From positions 1 to 64,000 of the forward strand of contig DF239927.1 of the NCBI GenBank assembly GCA_000507305.1: DNA of 64,000 nucleotides, written 5' to 3'. The stretch comes from Breviolum minutum Mf 1.05b.01 (taxonomy: Eukaryota > Sar > Dinophyceae > Suessiales > Symbiodiniaceae). This document shows positions 28,874 to 38,771 of the stretch, in pieces. Every line of letters begins with the position of its first letter. The stretch's first letter is position 1. Under the pieces are notes generated by a model, which was given only the letters and a program-made list of their open reading frames with translations, was not told where the DNA came from and ran no database searches. Position numbers and translations under genes: made by a program.

Positions 28874-29312
28874 AACAGGTCTATGAGTTGGGTCCTTTGT
28901 TTGCCCCAGTTGCTTGCAGTAATTGAATTTTGGTTTGTATTGACCCTTTACTAAGCTACCTTTTGGTATTTGTGCCACGTGTTTTGACTATAAGGTAGTG
29001 GCAAATCAAGGTTTGATGAGTTTGATGTTTTAGTTGGTGAACCCCAAGTGGAGTTATAATCCTATTTATAACTGGTACTGTAGGGGTCCACCTTGCAAAA
29101 AAACATGAGGTTTGGAAGATGGTTTTCCTTTCTAACTGGCAGACTTTTAGGTTCCAGGCGTTAATTTTGATGGGTATAAACTCTGCTTACTCACTGCGGG
29201 CCGGTATGGATCCCTATAGTACCCGGGGCCAGCCACGGCCATAGGTCTCTTTGACTCGCGAGATATAAATTGTCTTTTGCTAAGAGCAAAGTTACATAAT
29301 TAATAAGACTAC

Positions 29313-29407
29313 ACCATGCCATCCATGAAAGGTATATTTGCCTACATTTAGTTAGTTGAATTGTTTGCAAATGTATAGGTAAATATACCAGGCATTGATG
29401 CTATGGG
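29313..29407. repeat. Family F element
   Basis: CCATGCCATCCATGAAAGGT faces ACCAGGCATTGATGCTATGG. Confidence 0.75.
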
Positions 29408-29415
29408 CTTTATAG

Positions 29416-29787
29416 TTGTTCCAGCTACAGGGGATCGGGATCAGGTTGAGTTTTTCAAAGTATATATACGATATGATTTTACCTTCCAGTAATCTAGCTT
29501 TGCAAGCTGGAATGCACCCATATGTGCCCATGCTGTTGACTATTGATGCAGGAAATGTGCGTCAGTTGATAGCTTATCTCATCATCTATTTCCATAGGTT
29601 GTTTTCATCCCAGGTGGCTGTTTTGGCAAAATTCCCCCAGGAAAAGAAACATCAAGAATACCAGGTCAATAGTATGAGTTGTGTCTACACCACCCCAGTA
29701 ACACTGTCAAATAAAGGTTTACTGTCTACTGAATTCCCTACCAAAAAAACATGCAACGTCATCCTTGGCTGTGAACCTAAAGTATGA
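29416..29787 (+). CDS. Weak candidate coding segment
   Basis: A 123-codon open frame includes NLALQAGMHPYVPMLLTIDA and GNVRQLIAYLIIYF, but also crosses Family L-like sequence. It overlaps the start of the next frame. Only the 29490-29600 part looks coding. Confidence 0.3.
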   Translation: MFQLQGIGIRLSFSKYIYDMILPSSNLALQAGMHPYVPMLLTIDAGNVRQLIAYLIIYFHRLFSSQVAVLAKFPQEKKHQEYQVNSMSCVYTTPVTLSNKGLLSTEFPTKKTCNVILGCEPKV

Positions 29788-30164
29788 AACTAAAAAAAGT
29801 CGAAGTCACCTGGAGGGCAGGTATCTTCATTTTCACCTGGGAGTCATACCTGAGAGTCCAGGGTATCCACCTGCCAGTACAACCCTCGAAGTTGAAGTTG
29901 CAAGTTCAGCCCCTTTTCAAGAGTTACACAGGGACCATCAAGGACCCCAAGTTCGGAGACTCGCCGGAGACTCCGACCTTCCAGTCCCATCATCACTTGG
30001 GTGGGCCCCCATGGGAGTCCACCCCTTGCAAGGGGCCCCGAGTTGAAGGGGTTTTTCCCGTTGCCCACGGTTTGGGGAGGTCCCGTGTGCCTGGAGAGCA
30101 ATTCTTCACAAAAATACGTGAGTTGGGATTGAAGCTCGGCTGGCTTTCGTTTCGAAGAAGGTGA
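29784..30164 (+). CDS. 126-codon open reading frame, unknown protein
   Basis: From an ATG the frame reads MKLKKVEVTWRAGIFIFTWE then LRVQGIHLPVQPSKLKLQVQ, PLFKSYTGTIKDPKFGDSPE, and a basic end (GLKLGWLSFRRR) with a TGA. This is the GC-richest stretch of the region with a strong G/C third-position preference. Alternating beta-like residues are frequent in the first half, and the middle is Pro/His-rich. A minus frame is open too but less biased. No family recognised. Confidence 0.55.
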   Translation: MKLKKVEVTWRAGIFIFTWESYLRVQGIHLPVQPSKLKLQVQPLFKSYTGTIKDPKFGDSPETPTFQSHHHLGGPPWESTPCKGPRVEGVFPVAHGLGRSRVPGEQFFTKIRELGLKLGWLSFRRR

Positions 30165-30372
30165 TGGGATGGCCAATTGGGGGGAGTTGGGTTGGAAATT
30201 TGTTTCGGAGAATGGCTGGTTGGATGTTAGTGACTGCCCTAATCCTGACACTTCCTATGGAAACACCAGGCCTTCCTAATGACACCCTCTGGGGCCTCAA
30301 AACAGATGGCTTTTGATACCCAATGACTCAGACATCCCAAGGATACTAATGGTGGTACATTTTTACATGTAT

Positions 30373-30492
30373 TCCCTACGAAACCTGGCTCACCTTCTGA
30401 GAATGGTTTCATGGAACCTAAATACCTTTCGTTTCGGAGGTGACTATACACCCCTTGCTCATCATCTGACAAGGTGATTGGATCCTTAGGGA
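30373..30492. repeat. Family D element with mismatched (chimeric) ends
   Basis: The left end carries CTGGCTCACCTTCTGAGAAT, but the right end carries CAAGGTGATTGGATCCTTAG, i.e. the terminus of the other Family D subtype. Confidence 0.8.
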
Positions 30493-30514
30493 TTCTTACA
30501 TATGTTAATATATA

Positions 30515-30652
30515 CCCTGGGATTCCAACCACCATTAAAAACAATGGATGTTAATATAACCACCATTGCTTACCTAAGGGTTTTAATCATCGGAATTGGG
30601 TCAACCATTTTTTTAATGGTGGNATTTTTTTAATGGTGGTGGAAGCCCAGGG
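30515..30652. repeat. Family J element, inverted orientation
   Basis: CCCTGGGATTCCAACCACCA faces AATGGTGGTGGAAGCCCAGG. One N at 30623 sits in a repeated AATGGTGG stretch. Confidence 0.8.
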
Positions 30653-30843
30653 TATGTATATATATATATACTCACCACCTGGTTGGTAGCCTTCATCACT
30701 CATCAAATTTTTGACCAAGAACAAACATCTTTGAAAAGATCGCCCACTCTGTTGAAATGGTGCCCCTACAAATGGCTTTACAGACGGGCAAAACCGGGGT
30801 TATAACCCCCTGAGGTGGAGTTATGGGCCCCTACTTCCAATTG

Positions 30844-30984
30844 CTACTTGGAGGATCATTCCGTTTAGTAAGTGGTTAATAATTAATAACCATGCTTAGT
30901 AAGGCCCCTAGCTGGGGTTGTTCCCCTTCCAAATCGCATTTTGATGGCTTATAAATGGGGGTTACTAAGCATCTTGAAGGATGG
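30844..30984. repeat. Family I element
   Basis: CTTGGAGGATCATTCCGTTT is intact. The right end (AGCATCTTGAAGGATGG) is diverged. Confidence 0.65.
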
Positions 30985-31124
30985 TCATCTTTTTTTGAGG
31001 GCGAGTTTTTGGTCACTTTCCCGCGGCATTTTGAGGAGAAATTTTCTGCAGCAGGAGCCGTGGTCGTTGTTTTTTTTGACGGGTGGGAGCGATATTTGAT
31101 AGCAGCAGTGTTTGGGGAGAACAT
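30977..31124. CDS. Coding segment, strand ambiguous
   Basis: The minus frame reads NTAAIKYRSHPSKKTTTTAP then AAENFSSKCRGKVTKNSPSK. The plus frame reads HLEGWSSFFEGEFLVTFPRH then FEEKFSAAGAVVVVFFDGWE. Splice signals do not decide. Confidence 0.4.
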
Positions 31125-31627
31125 ATTTCAAATTGCCGTGTATATTTATATAAATCTAATTGTATCGAAACATGAGACTGCACACGCCCCTCAAAACTAC
31201 CTTTACATTACATTTTTACTTAAAGTTACAGTATACATTCCACGAGGATTTCTGAATCATCACTCAGCATCACCGGTCTCATGATACACCGATACACCCT
31301 AAAGTTTTAGCAGCTTGTTCCCTCAAAAATGATGCTTGGAACACGATCGCAATTCCTTTTCGGTCCTGGTCATTTTGTATGGGGTATCCTTTTTTCGAGC
31401 CTTGCAGGATCTACCCTTTATTTTCAGCGCTGTATACTGAGATGTCCTGCTTCTGCTTGTACTCAGTAACTATAGGTAGTATAGTATACTAATATACTAA
31501 TACAACCCTTCCAAGTAGGTTGTACTAAGTCCCGTAAATATGTGAAAAGAACAAGTTACTAACTAATTGCTAACTAACTTCCACGGACACCTTAGGTTTT
31601 AGTGTGTTTTATATATAGTTAAAGAGC

Positions 31628-31731
31628 CCGTTGATCTCCGTATTTTTTGCCATGTATCCGGCCCATGTGTTTCAGGAGGGTGGCTTAGTCCAAGTGAAGG
31701 ATTTTCTTCCCGAAGCCCTGGCAGAGGACGT
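31628..31731 (+). CDS. Candidate exon
   Basis: After GTTAAAGAG the frame reads PLISVFFAMYPAHVFQEGGL then VQVKDFLPEALAEDVG. Strong codon bias. The KDFLPEALAE phrase recalls the start of some 2-oxoglutarate oxygenases, but this is too short to assign. Confidence 0.45.
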
Positions 31732-31769
31732 TGGTTGAAAGGATGGCAGGGTGGATCCTCCGGAAAACT

Positions 31770-31922
31770 TCCTCTAGGGAAAATGGTGGGAAAACCCCTT
31801 GGGATGGTACCCTTAATAATCAACCCCATATACACCTTATATAGTGGGTATTTATTGGGGCCCATATCCCAATTTAAAGGGCTCCAACGGGGGAGTTAAA
31901 CAGCTAGGGAACCATCCCAAGG
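31770..31922. repeat. Inverted repeat with AGGGAAAATGGTGGG-type ends
   Basis: GGGATGGTACCCTTAATAAT faces GGGAACCATCCCAAGGGTAC. A partial copy is at 13395-13475. Confidence 0.6.
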
Positions 31923-32251
31923 GTACCAGAATTTTCCCTATGACTTCCCCATGACTAGCTGGAAAACAGAACCTAATGAATGAAGAACAACTTCCACAGA
32001 TGGAAAGATCCACCTGATTTGAAGATGTAGCTCCTATTGAAGATGTATGACCAGCAGACTAACGAATGACATTGGCAAATACAATCTTCAAATAAGGAGA
32101 TACATCTTATTGGGTAACAGTGACAGGGACAGATATACCCGGGACAAAAACTAACGAATGACTAGCTGGAAAACCCACGGTAATGAATGAACAAATCTAT
32201 ATATCCTATGAAAAATGAGGTGTTTCTTTCTAAGTCTAGCTAGTCTAATGT

Positions 32252-32348
32252 TACCCTCCCTAATAGCCCCTGAAAATTGGTGGTTTGGAGACTACTTTCC
32301 TTTTGGGAAGGCCAATTTTCAGGGGTTATGTTAGTTTCAGGGAGGGTA
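32252..32348. repeat. Family B element, near-perfect
   Basis: TACCCTCCCTAATAGCCCCT faces GGGGTTATGTTAGTTTCAGG and ends GGAGGGTA. TA at both ends. Confidence 0.85.
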
Positions 32349-32376
32349 GTTTTCGGGGGCCAATGGTGTATTGAAG

Positions 32377-32514
32377 GGATCCTCAAGGGAATCCACCACC
32401 AAGCACTGGTGACCACTGGTTCGATGAATTTCTGGCCGTGGCCCACCCCCGTGTTGTGGATGAAGCAGTTGAAAGAATTTCAAGAATTGGCATCCAGGAT
32501 GTTTTCTATGCAAT
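32377..32514 (+). CDS. Candidate internal exon
   Basis: After GTGTATTGAAG the frame reads DPQGNPPPSTGDHWFDEFLA then VAHPRVVDEAVERISRIGIQ and DVFYAM, closing at CAAT|GTATAG. Very strong codon bias with C/T-ending codons. The donor coincides with the start of a sequence repeated at 62500. No family recognised. Confidence 0.55.
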
Positions 32515-32632
32515 GTATAGCGACCTTTCCCGCCGGTTGGTCACCCCAAAATGGTAGTGAAAAGTAAGGGAATACTACCCAAAATGGCCTTACATCTGGT
32601 TAAGGATTTATAAGCAATTGCCCTGATATTTT

Positions 32633-32735
32633 CTAGGTGGTGGCAACTCAATCAATTTAAATGTTCACCCCGCAAATTGGGGAAGATTTTCACCCATTTT
32701 GACGAGCATAGTTTTCAGATGGGTTGAAACAACCA
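32633..32735. repeat. Family A element, right end eroded
   Basis: CTAGGTGGTGGCAACTCAAT with GATGGGTTGAAACAACC at the right. Confidence 0.7.
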
Positions 32736-32829
32736 TCCCTTTATGCTCCAATGGGACCCTTATGCAAGTGGTTGGAAGGAGTAGGTTTGGAGTATCTAAA
32801 CACCTTTTGATAGGGTGTTTGGCATGCAG

Positions 32830-33339
32830 CCCCGAAAGACATGAGAAGTGGCATCAATTTGGAAGATGATCTGGAAGACGGTTCCGATTTTTCCTCCGAA
32901 AGAGGATCTTGTTTTGTTTGTCCTTTTCGGTGGTGTATTTGTTGGAAGGTGAGGTGAAGTGATCTCAGGAACAGCTTGACAACAAGGGCCAGAAGGACCC
33001 CTTATTCACACAAGACCCCTGTGGACTCTTACTCAGTTCTGAATGGAACATTGAGAGGGTTGGTTGAGTGGTTTTTAAGACACGTTTCTTAATGTGTGAC
33101 TTGAAAAGTTCACGGCCAGTTAGGTTAGATGGGGAAACATACTCTTAGACTCTACGCAAAATGTCAACAACATATAGGTGCCATATAGTCTCCTCAGCCG
33201 GCGAGCGGGTGAGTTATGTGCTTGCGAGGAGATGTTGGAAATGCTCAAGACATTGCCACAGGAAGAGTTGGCGTCCCCAGTGGTGCTTGATCCGAAACAG
33301 GATCACATGTCCTTCGGATTTCCCTCAGCCAATGGCTAA
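32830..33339 (+). CDS. Two-exon terminal part of a gene
   Basis: Exon 32830-32948 follows TTTGGCATGCAG and reads PKDMRSGINLEDDLEDGSDF then SSERGSCFVCPFRWCICWK, closing at TGGAAG|GTGAGG. Exon 33178-33339 follows AACATATAG and reads VPYSLLSRRAGELCACEEML then EMLKTLPQEELASPVVLDPK and FGFPSANG with a TAA. Exon 1 ends in phase 0 and exon 2 starts in phase 0. An acidic segment precedes a Cys cluster (C-x2-C-x4-C-x1-C). The exon at 32377 may be upstream in the same gene, but its phase does not match directly. No family recognised. Confidence 0.6.
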
Positions 33340-33612
33340 GCCTGACAGATTCACACATGACAAATATGTAGGAAATTACCACCCTACAACTAACATATCA
33401 CATATCCCCTGAAAAAAGACGGTTGTTGGTTCAGATGATTCCTTTCAACTTCAAGGTCGAACAGTCTCTCATTTTCAAGGGTGGTAATACTACAGTTGAG
33501 GTTGATAGGAAACATCCCATCATATCCCAGGATTTTAGGACGACATCCCAGGTGGTGGGGATTCAGGGCCAAAACCTTGGAGGCTACTGGCCCCCAGTAA
33601 AGGATTGAAAGG

Positions 33613-33908
33613 ATGAAACGGTTTCCAAATCCACCGGTGTGGAATATAGAAATCAACGGTTTTGGGAAGGTATGATTTTGAAATAGTAATTGCATGCTCA
33701 GGGTTGATTTGGCGCCATAGATCTCATGAAGTATGGTGACTTGACCTTATCCTTACAACATGATTTTTTTCTCCTACAGAAATCAATTTTTGCAAATCTG
33801 CAAACAGCAACCACCGCAATTGGCAATTGCAGGTGGTTGCTTTCAGAGAACCAGAGTTCGGTTGATGCCGATCATCGTTTTTGGAGGCCGTTAATTTGGC
33901 TGCGTTGA
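33613..33908 (+). CDS. Small two-exon gene
   Basis: Exon 33613-33669 starts at an ATG (MKRFPNPPVWNIEINGFGK) and closes at GGGAAG|GTATGA. Exon 33780-33908 follows the textbook acceptor TTTTTTTCTCCTACAG and reads KSIFANLQTATTAIGNCRWL then LSENQSSVDADHRFWRPLIW with a TGA. Phase 0 meets phase 0. The intron is 110 nt and carries no recognised element. The ATG may be internal to a longer gene. No family recognised. Confidence 0.6.
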
Positions 33909-33937
33909 AGTTGATCTTTGCCCTTACCCACCTGAAA

Positions 33938-34037
33938 TCATAGAACCCATGGGAAATTGGTATATCTACCTACATGAATGGTTGATTTTTAGTAGGTAAA
34001 CTAGTTGGTAAATATACCAGTCCCATGGATTCTATTG
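33938..34037. repeat. Family F element
   Basis: ATCATAGAACCCATGGGA faces TCCCATGGATTCTATTG; inner GGTATATCTACC/GGTAAATATACC. Confidence 0.75.
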
Positions 34038-34059
34038 AGTGTCATGATCCATTTTCCAA

Positions 34060-34231
34060 GAGCTATAGAAAGAAAAACCAAGCTGGGCAATCGAAAAAGG
34101 TACAGCTTTGTGTTTCTGATTCGGTGGTGTCCCAAAAGAAGTGTCTTGATTCTTTTCCTCAAACGCTATTTGGAAAAGATACAACTACTTCCTGGCAAAT
34201 TCTGCCGGAAAACTTGAAGCAGTCCAGCTGA
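34060..34231 (+). CDS. Candidate terminal exon
   Basis: It follows a Family F element and CATTTTCCAAG. The frame reads SYRKKNQAGQSKKVQLCVSD then SVVSQKKCLDSFPQTLFGKD and ENLKQSS with a TGA. Strong codon bias. The product is Lys/Ser/Gln-rich. No family recognised. Confidence 0.55.
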
Positions 34232-34772
34232 ATTTCTTAAATTTGGGACACAGGAAATGTGGTTTTTGCTCCAAATGGGTGGGTCAACCACCACCTAGCT
34301 ATATGGTTGACTTTGCTTCTTTTCTATATATTTTTTCTGTGGGGGATGGGGGTTGAAATCCCTAAATTCAAGAGTCCAAAATGAACGGGCTAGTAAGACA
34401 TTTGAGATTTGAGACTTTATTTTGGAGGAGCCAACGTTGTTGAAAGTACCACAAGACATACCCTTATGCTTCAATGGTTGGAAGGAGTATGTGTGATTTG
34501 TTTTTTGGAAGTATGATTTAAACGTCGCGCTCTGAACCATTCAGTGCGAGCCTTCATGTGAAGACAACGGAGGTTTCATTTTCATGCCCGCTTCATGACC
34601 ATTCATGACCAACTGCCAGATTCCAGCAGGTAAAGCTTGTCACATAACAGACACCTGGCATATTTGTGCCTTCCAGCCACCGTTTTGAGGTCCGGGTAAG
34701 GTATATTTTTGTTAAGGGTCATGATATCTACAGGTCGATTGAATTAGGAATTGTGAGATACTTTGAGATTTT

Positions 34773-34885
34773 CTAGGTGGTGGTTTCAAATATTTTTAAT
34801 TTTCACCCCTATATACCTGGGAATTTTGATCCAATTTGACTTTGACTCATATTTTCCAAATGGGTTGGTTCAAAACCACCAACTG
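34773..34885. repeat. Family A element, TTTT-flanked
   Basis: CTAGGTGGTGGTTTCAAA faces TGGTTCAAAACCACCAACTGG. TTTT on both sides. Confidence 0.85.
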
Positions 34886-35091
34886 GTTTTGGAAGCTTGA
34901 AGATCTGGACATCCCGTTTTTTTCCCCCCGAAGATTCTTTGAGTCATTTTCAGACTTCGCCGCGTACCAGGTACGAAGGTTCAAAACTGAACCAGGTCAA
35001 AACCATCATGCAGGATGAATCAGGGTATTGGAAACCAACGGGTTTTGGGGTGTGGGCCTTGTTGGTTTTCAAGTTGAGGGTTGACCTCTAG
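34886..35091 (+). CDS. Candidate exon(s) with a frame break
   Basis: Immediately after the Family A element the frame reads FWKLEDLDIPFFSPRRFFES then FSDFAAYQVRRFKTEPGQ. Near 35013 it shifts to DESGYWKPTGFGVWALLVFK and stops at 35089. Either a one-base error or a very short intron (GTACGA...CATGCAG) separates the parts. No family recognised. Confidence 0.5.
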
Positions 35092-35099
35092 GTTGGCGG

Positions 35100-35600
35100 C
35101 CGGGACCTAAAAAAAATCCCCAACTTGCCCCTTTGCAAACCACCAACATTTGAGGTGAACTTGACTTGAAGTAAACGGTTTGTGTCCGTAAATTTGTGCC
35201 TAGAATGAATCAATCAATATAACTTTTGGGTCTTGCCCAAACATTGGTTCACAATGGATATTCTTTCCCCGCCTTTGCCGGGTGTTGCCGTAACCAACAG
35301 GTCACGTGAAAACGATTTCCGAACTAACGTACGTAGCCCCAAGGTATAAGCGAAATGCTGTTTAGTGCCTCTTGTTTCTGTGAAATCCAGCTTGGAGAAA
35401 TGTTCAAATGTGTCAGATACATGAATTTATACCGTAGCTGTTTGTAAATTTATATTATATATATATATATATTTTTTTGGGGTTTCTTTTTGCACAGACG
35501 TTGTGTTGATCATTAAAATGCAAAGGTCTTTCATGAATGTGTGTTTTTGCGGACTTCCAAACCACCTTGTATTATCATGAACTTGTGAATGATACATACT
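35100..35600. other. Spacer without recognised gene
   Basis: Contains an (AT)n tract near 35455-35473. No intact inverted-repeat element recognised. Confidence 0.5.
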
Positions 35601-35633
35601 ATATTCTTTGATATCCTTAAGATTTTTTTGCAG

Positions 35634-35895
35634 TTGCGTTCAATGTTTAGATCAAACAAGAATCAACATGCACATCATACCGATATACCATACCTATTTC
35701 ACTAAATCGGTTGTGTCTTTTAATTGGTGTGCCAAAGCTCCGGAGCTTCTCCGAGATAGAATTTCCTTCTGCAGCTCTTTTAAAGTGCCGAGAAGTCGGA
35801 GCCGTCTTCGTTTCGATGAGGCGTGCCATGCGGAAAATGGAGGGTGTTTCAACCGTGATTGGGGTTGATCTTTTTTCATGGTTGGAGGGAAACAG
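35634..35895. CDS. Coding segment, strand and frame ambiguous
   Basis: Plus strand: a GATTTTTTTGCAG acceptor and a GGAAACAG|GTGAAG donor bracket a frame containing LIGVPKLRSFSEIEFPSAAL and MRRAMRKMEGVSTVIGVDLF. A second plus frame is open for 86 codons. Minus strand: a frame reads MKKDQPQSRLKHPPFSAWHA then LRLLGTLKELQKEILSRRSS. Splice sites favour plus. Confidence 0.45.
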
Positions 35896-35913
35896 GTGAA
35901 GCATGTTGTTTTT

Positions 35914-36064
35914 TCATGTAAACAAGATGTTAGCATAAATGTAGCGAGATTTAGGTATTGGTAGCTCCAATTGGGGAGCTAGAAAACCAATTTGTTCACT
36001 CGAAGATGGACCTGCAAGCATTGGAATTAGAAGAGAGGAACTGCCCTTTTTTGGCTCACCAATT
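35914..36064 (-). CDS. Candidate exon next to a Family C element
   Basis: The minus-strand acceptor (ACACCTTACAG) is four to ten bases from the end of the Family C element at 36075. The frame reads GEPKKGSSSLLIPMLAGPSS then SEQIGFLAPQLELPIPKSRY and ends with a TGA at 35914. Very even codon bias. No family recognised. Confidence 0.55.
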
Positions 36065-36074
36065 CTGTAAGGTG

Positions 36075-36168
36075 TACCCTCTAGGGAACTAACATATCCC
36101 ACCTGGGGAAAAGGAAAATCATCTTCAAAATGCCATTTTTGGGAGATATGTTAGTTCCCTGGAGGGAA
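36075..36168. repeat. Family C element
   Basis: TACCCTCTAGGGAACTAACA faces ATATGTTAGTTCCCTGGAGG. Confidence 0.85.
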
Positions 36169-36169
36169 A

Positions 36170-36600
36170 CTTTACTGTAGTTTGTTGGGCAGGTGCCCCG
36201 TAGTCATGTACTAGATGGGTGTATTTGAATAGATCCACTGTTGTTCAAGCGTTTTCCTTCAAATAGTTATGTGGGATGTTTTGAAGATTGTGCAAGAGAA
36301 ATGTTCAAGAAAAAAATCCGGCATGTGTTCATTGCCTGAAAGTTTGACAATGAGAGTCAACTCATGCAACAGTGAAAAACAACTCTGCAGAGAATAAAAC
36401 CTGAACACAAATGAATGCCCCGATGTTTACAAAATGCTCCCCTGACACAAAAGAAAATCGATAAAGGCTAATCTTCCAACTTCCAAGTCGGAAATGGTTC
36501 TTCAATGTTTGTTTTTGCATGTTGTATCTAAAACATATTCAGTGTTGTATTGGAACCTAATTAGATGTAAAGAGATCAGGGGTGTTTTTCATGGAGCGGC
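36170..36600. other. Spacer without recognised gene
   Basis: No element with intact termini and no convincing exon was seen. Confidence 0.5.
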
Positions 36601-36606
36601 GTTACC

Positions 36607-36810
36607 TCAATCCGCTCCAGGAGTTGACAAGGTAGTCAATGGCTTTGGTGGGTCACCGGTGGGCTGATTTGTTGGAAGCACATGAAGGTCTCCGTGGATG
36701 TTGGGCCCTGGGGTGTGGTTGTGGTAGGAACGAAAGATGGATGGATGGCGTTTTTGTTTTGTGTTGGGACAGACATTTTGGAACAAGGTGAAGTTTTTAA
36801 AGTAATTCAA
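36607..36810. CDS. Coding segment, strand ambiguous
   Basis: The minus frame is open for 67 codons with strong C/T third-position preference (RHPSIFRSYHNHTPGPNIHG, then PTNQPTGDPPKPLTTLSTPG). The plus frame reads HRWADLLEAHEGLRGCWALG and closes at ACAAG|GTGAAG. The W/G/C-rich plus reading could be the antisense of a Pro/Thr-rich protein. Confidence 0.4.
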
Positions 36811-36887
36811 AGGTTAAAAAAATGTGTTTTTTTGTTTTGACCGAGGGTGTCTTGAGAGAAACCAAACTTTGAGAAAGTTCAGGAATG

Positions 36888-36888
<1 letters not shown>

Positions 36889-36950
<62 letters not shown>
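36889..36950. repeat. (ATC)n microsatellite
   Basis: Uninterrupted trinucleotide run in a plus-strand frame that is open as poly-Ser. Confidence 0.9.
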
Positions 36951-36951
<1 letters not shown>

Positions 36952-36983
36952 GGGAGGGCGGGGTTGTCGGATAAGTTTCCATC

Positions 36984-37144
36984 ATGACTGGTCAACCTAC
37001 CACCCCCGCTAACGTACCCCCCCTCAGAAATATATGGGTTTCATAGCCGGCCTTATGAAGGGAAACCAGTGGCCTTCATAAGCCCCTGATCATAAGGCCG
37101 TTCTGGGGGGGAGATACCTTGAGGGGGGGTTAGGTTGACTAGCC
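36984..37144. repeat. Family N element
   Basis: ATGACTGGTCAACCTACCAC faces GGGTTAGGTTGACTAGCCAT. The interior carries AAGGCC/GGCCTT hairpins (GCCGGCCTTATGAAGG, CATAAGGCCG). Related copies at 49168 and 55197. Confidence 0.75.
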
Positions 37145-37154
37145 ATTATTCCAG

Positions 37155-37348
37155 GAGAGATTCAGAAGCTCCAACATCAAAACCAACTCCTCTTCTCAGA
37201 GAATCAGTGCCTTAGCCGTGCGGTATTTGTGGGTCTTGCAGACATGCATCACAAGGCATGTTATGTACATGTGGGTCGTCTATGTCATGAAGATTCCCCA
37301 AGTATCATGTATAAATACCCAATCATTGTTTTTGATCCAAAGTTTTAA
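37155..37348 (+). CDS. Candidate terminal exon with coiled-coil-like start
   Basis: The acceptor CCATTATTCCAG lies ten bases past the Family N element. The frame reads EIQKLQHQNQLLFSENQCLS then RAVFVGLADMHHKACYVHVG and PSIMYKYPIIVFDPKF with a TAA at 37346. The first 20 residues have a heptad-like L/Q pattern. Strong codon bias over 64 codons. No family recognised. Confidence 0.6.
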
Positions 37349-37693
37349 GTTTCATGGCAGTTTTTGGTTGTGCCATTTGTTTCTGCAAGTATCCGAAAAA
37401 CCCCTCAGCCTAGCCGATCGCTATTTTCAGGACCGAAAAACCCTTGAGGTTTGAACCCTTTAGAGGGTCCTTTAAAGTGATCCTTGGGGTGCGAAGATTT
37501 AGACGTTCCTAAGCTCCAGGTAGAGCTTATGCTGAGAATCCAGGGCTACCCTTGGTGTGACCATCACCATTAGGATGAGATCATAAAGGTAATCCCGGAT
37601 TCTTAGGACACACCGGAAGGATTCTTAGAGTTAATAGCTCCCAAAAATTACTGTATTTGTTTCCTCTTTTTTGGGGGCTACAGATGATCTAAT

Positions 37694-37795
37694 TTGGTTG
37701 GTGGTTTCAAAGATTTTTTCATGTTCACCCCTACTTGGGAATTGATCCAATTTGACTATAGTATGTTTCAAATGGGTTGGTTCAACCACCAAAGG
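37694..37795. repeat. Family A element, diverged ends
   Basis: TTGGTGGTTTCAAAGATT faces TGGGTTGGTTCAACCACCAA. Confidence 0.7.
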
Positions 37796-37935
37796 AGTAA
37801 TGTTGCCAATGGCATGTTTTTGTTTAAACAACTATATATTGACTTCAAACTCCACCACCTATTTTGTCATGGGCTCTGGTGGGCTAAATATCAGATATAT
37901 CAGCATAGAAGTAAACTTGAAAGTGTTCCAACCAA

Positions 37936-38065
37936 ACCCTGCAAGTCCAGTCAACTGTAAAAATAGTTGTCCCCTGGATGTGTTAATTCTTCAAATTCTT
38001 AGTAAAAACAATGGTCTTGAAACGGGACACACAACACATCCAAAACAAGAGTCGACTTCTAATGG
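37936..38065. repeat. Family K segment
   Basis: CCTGCAAGTCCAGTCAACTG and CTTGAAACGGGACA recur at 7393-7520 and 40611-40725. Arms are only partly complementary. Confidence 0.5.
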
Positions 38066-38125
38066 CAGGGGTAGGATACCCACCGAATATTGGGATGCAT
38101 TCATCAACCCCTAAAAATGACCTTA

Positions 38126-38235
38126 CCCTAGGGATCCAATCATCATATGAGAATGGTAATGGACCCTAAATACCATGCTGGGGAGGTGCTCGGACACCCA
38201 AATCATCATCTGAGAATATGACTGGATGCCTAGGG
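38126..38235. repeat. Family D element, TTA-flanked
   Basis: CCCTAGGGATCCAATCATCA faces ATATGACTGGATGCCTAGGG. TTA on both sides. Confidence 0.75.
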
Positions 38236-38561
38236 TTATAAGCGGGTAATTGGACTTATATTATCAACCCTATTGGGCGAAGTTTCGAAAGTCCATTTCA
38301 TGTCCGGGAGAAAACACCAATCTTCAAGGTCACCATTTTTCCGGGTTCCGGAAGTTGGGCCCTACAAGGAGCCCCTAGCAGTCCCGTAAAACTCCATGTA
38401 TCGAATATCTACATTTGATACATTTGCATACATGGAGCATTTTGGAGTTACACATGGAATTGTAACCCAAATGGCCTTATAAATGGGTAAGCTGGGGTGA
38501 AAAAAACAATAGAAGTGGATATATAAGCTCGCTTATAACTGGTAGGGTCCCATCTTGTAAC

Positions 38562-38771
38562 AAATCCAAGACACCACGATCCAATGACATGAGTTACCTC
38601 CCACCTCCGGTGCTTCATTCGTGGGTCGGCCACTTTCATAGCGAGGTCTTTACGTCAGAAACTTCGCATTTCCGAACTTTCCAGGTGGGAAGAGTCAGAT
38701 TGGTGGGGAACATGGGAGATGTTTTTTTTGTGAATTTTGCTGATGAACAAAATGAAAGATATATACAGTAA
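38562..38771 (+). CDS. Candidate coding exon, about 70 codons
   Basis: The open frame includes KTPRSNDMSYLPPPVLHSWV then GHFHSEVFTSETSHFRTFQV and MGDVFFVNFADEQNERYIQ with a TAA. An internal TTTCCAG|GTGGGA could be a donor, but read-through stays open. Good codon bias. No family recognised. Confidence 0.55.
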   Translation, partial: KSKTPRSNDMSYLPPPVLHSWVGHFHSEVFTSETSHFRTFQVGRVRLVGNMGDVFFVNFADEQNERYIQ

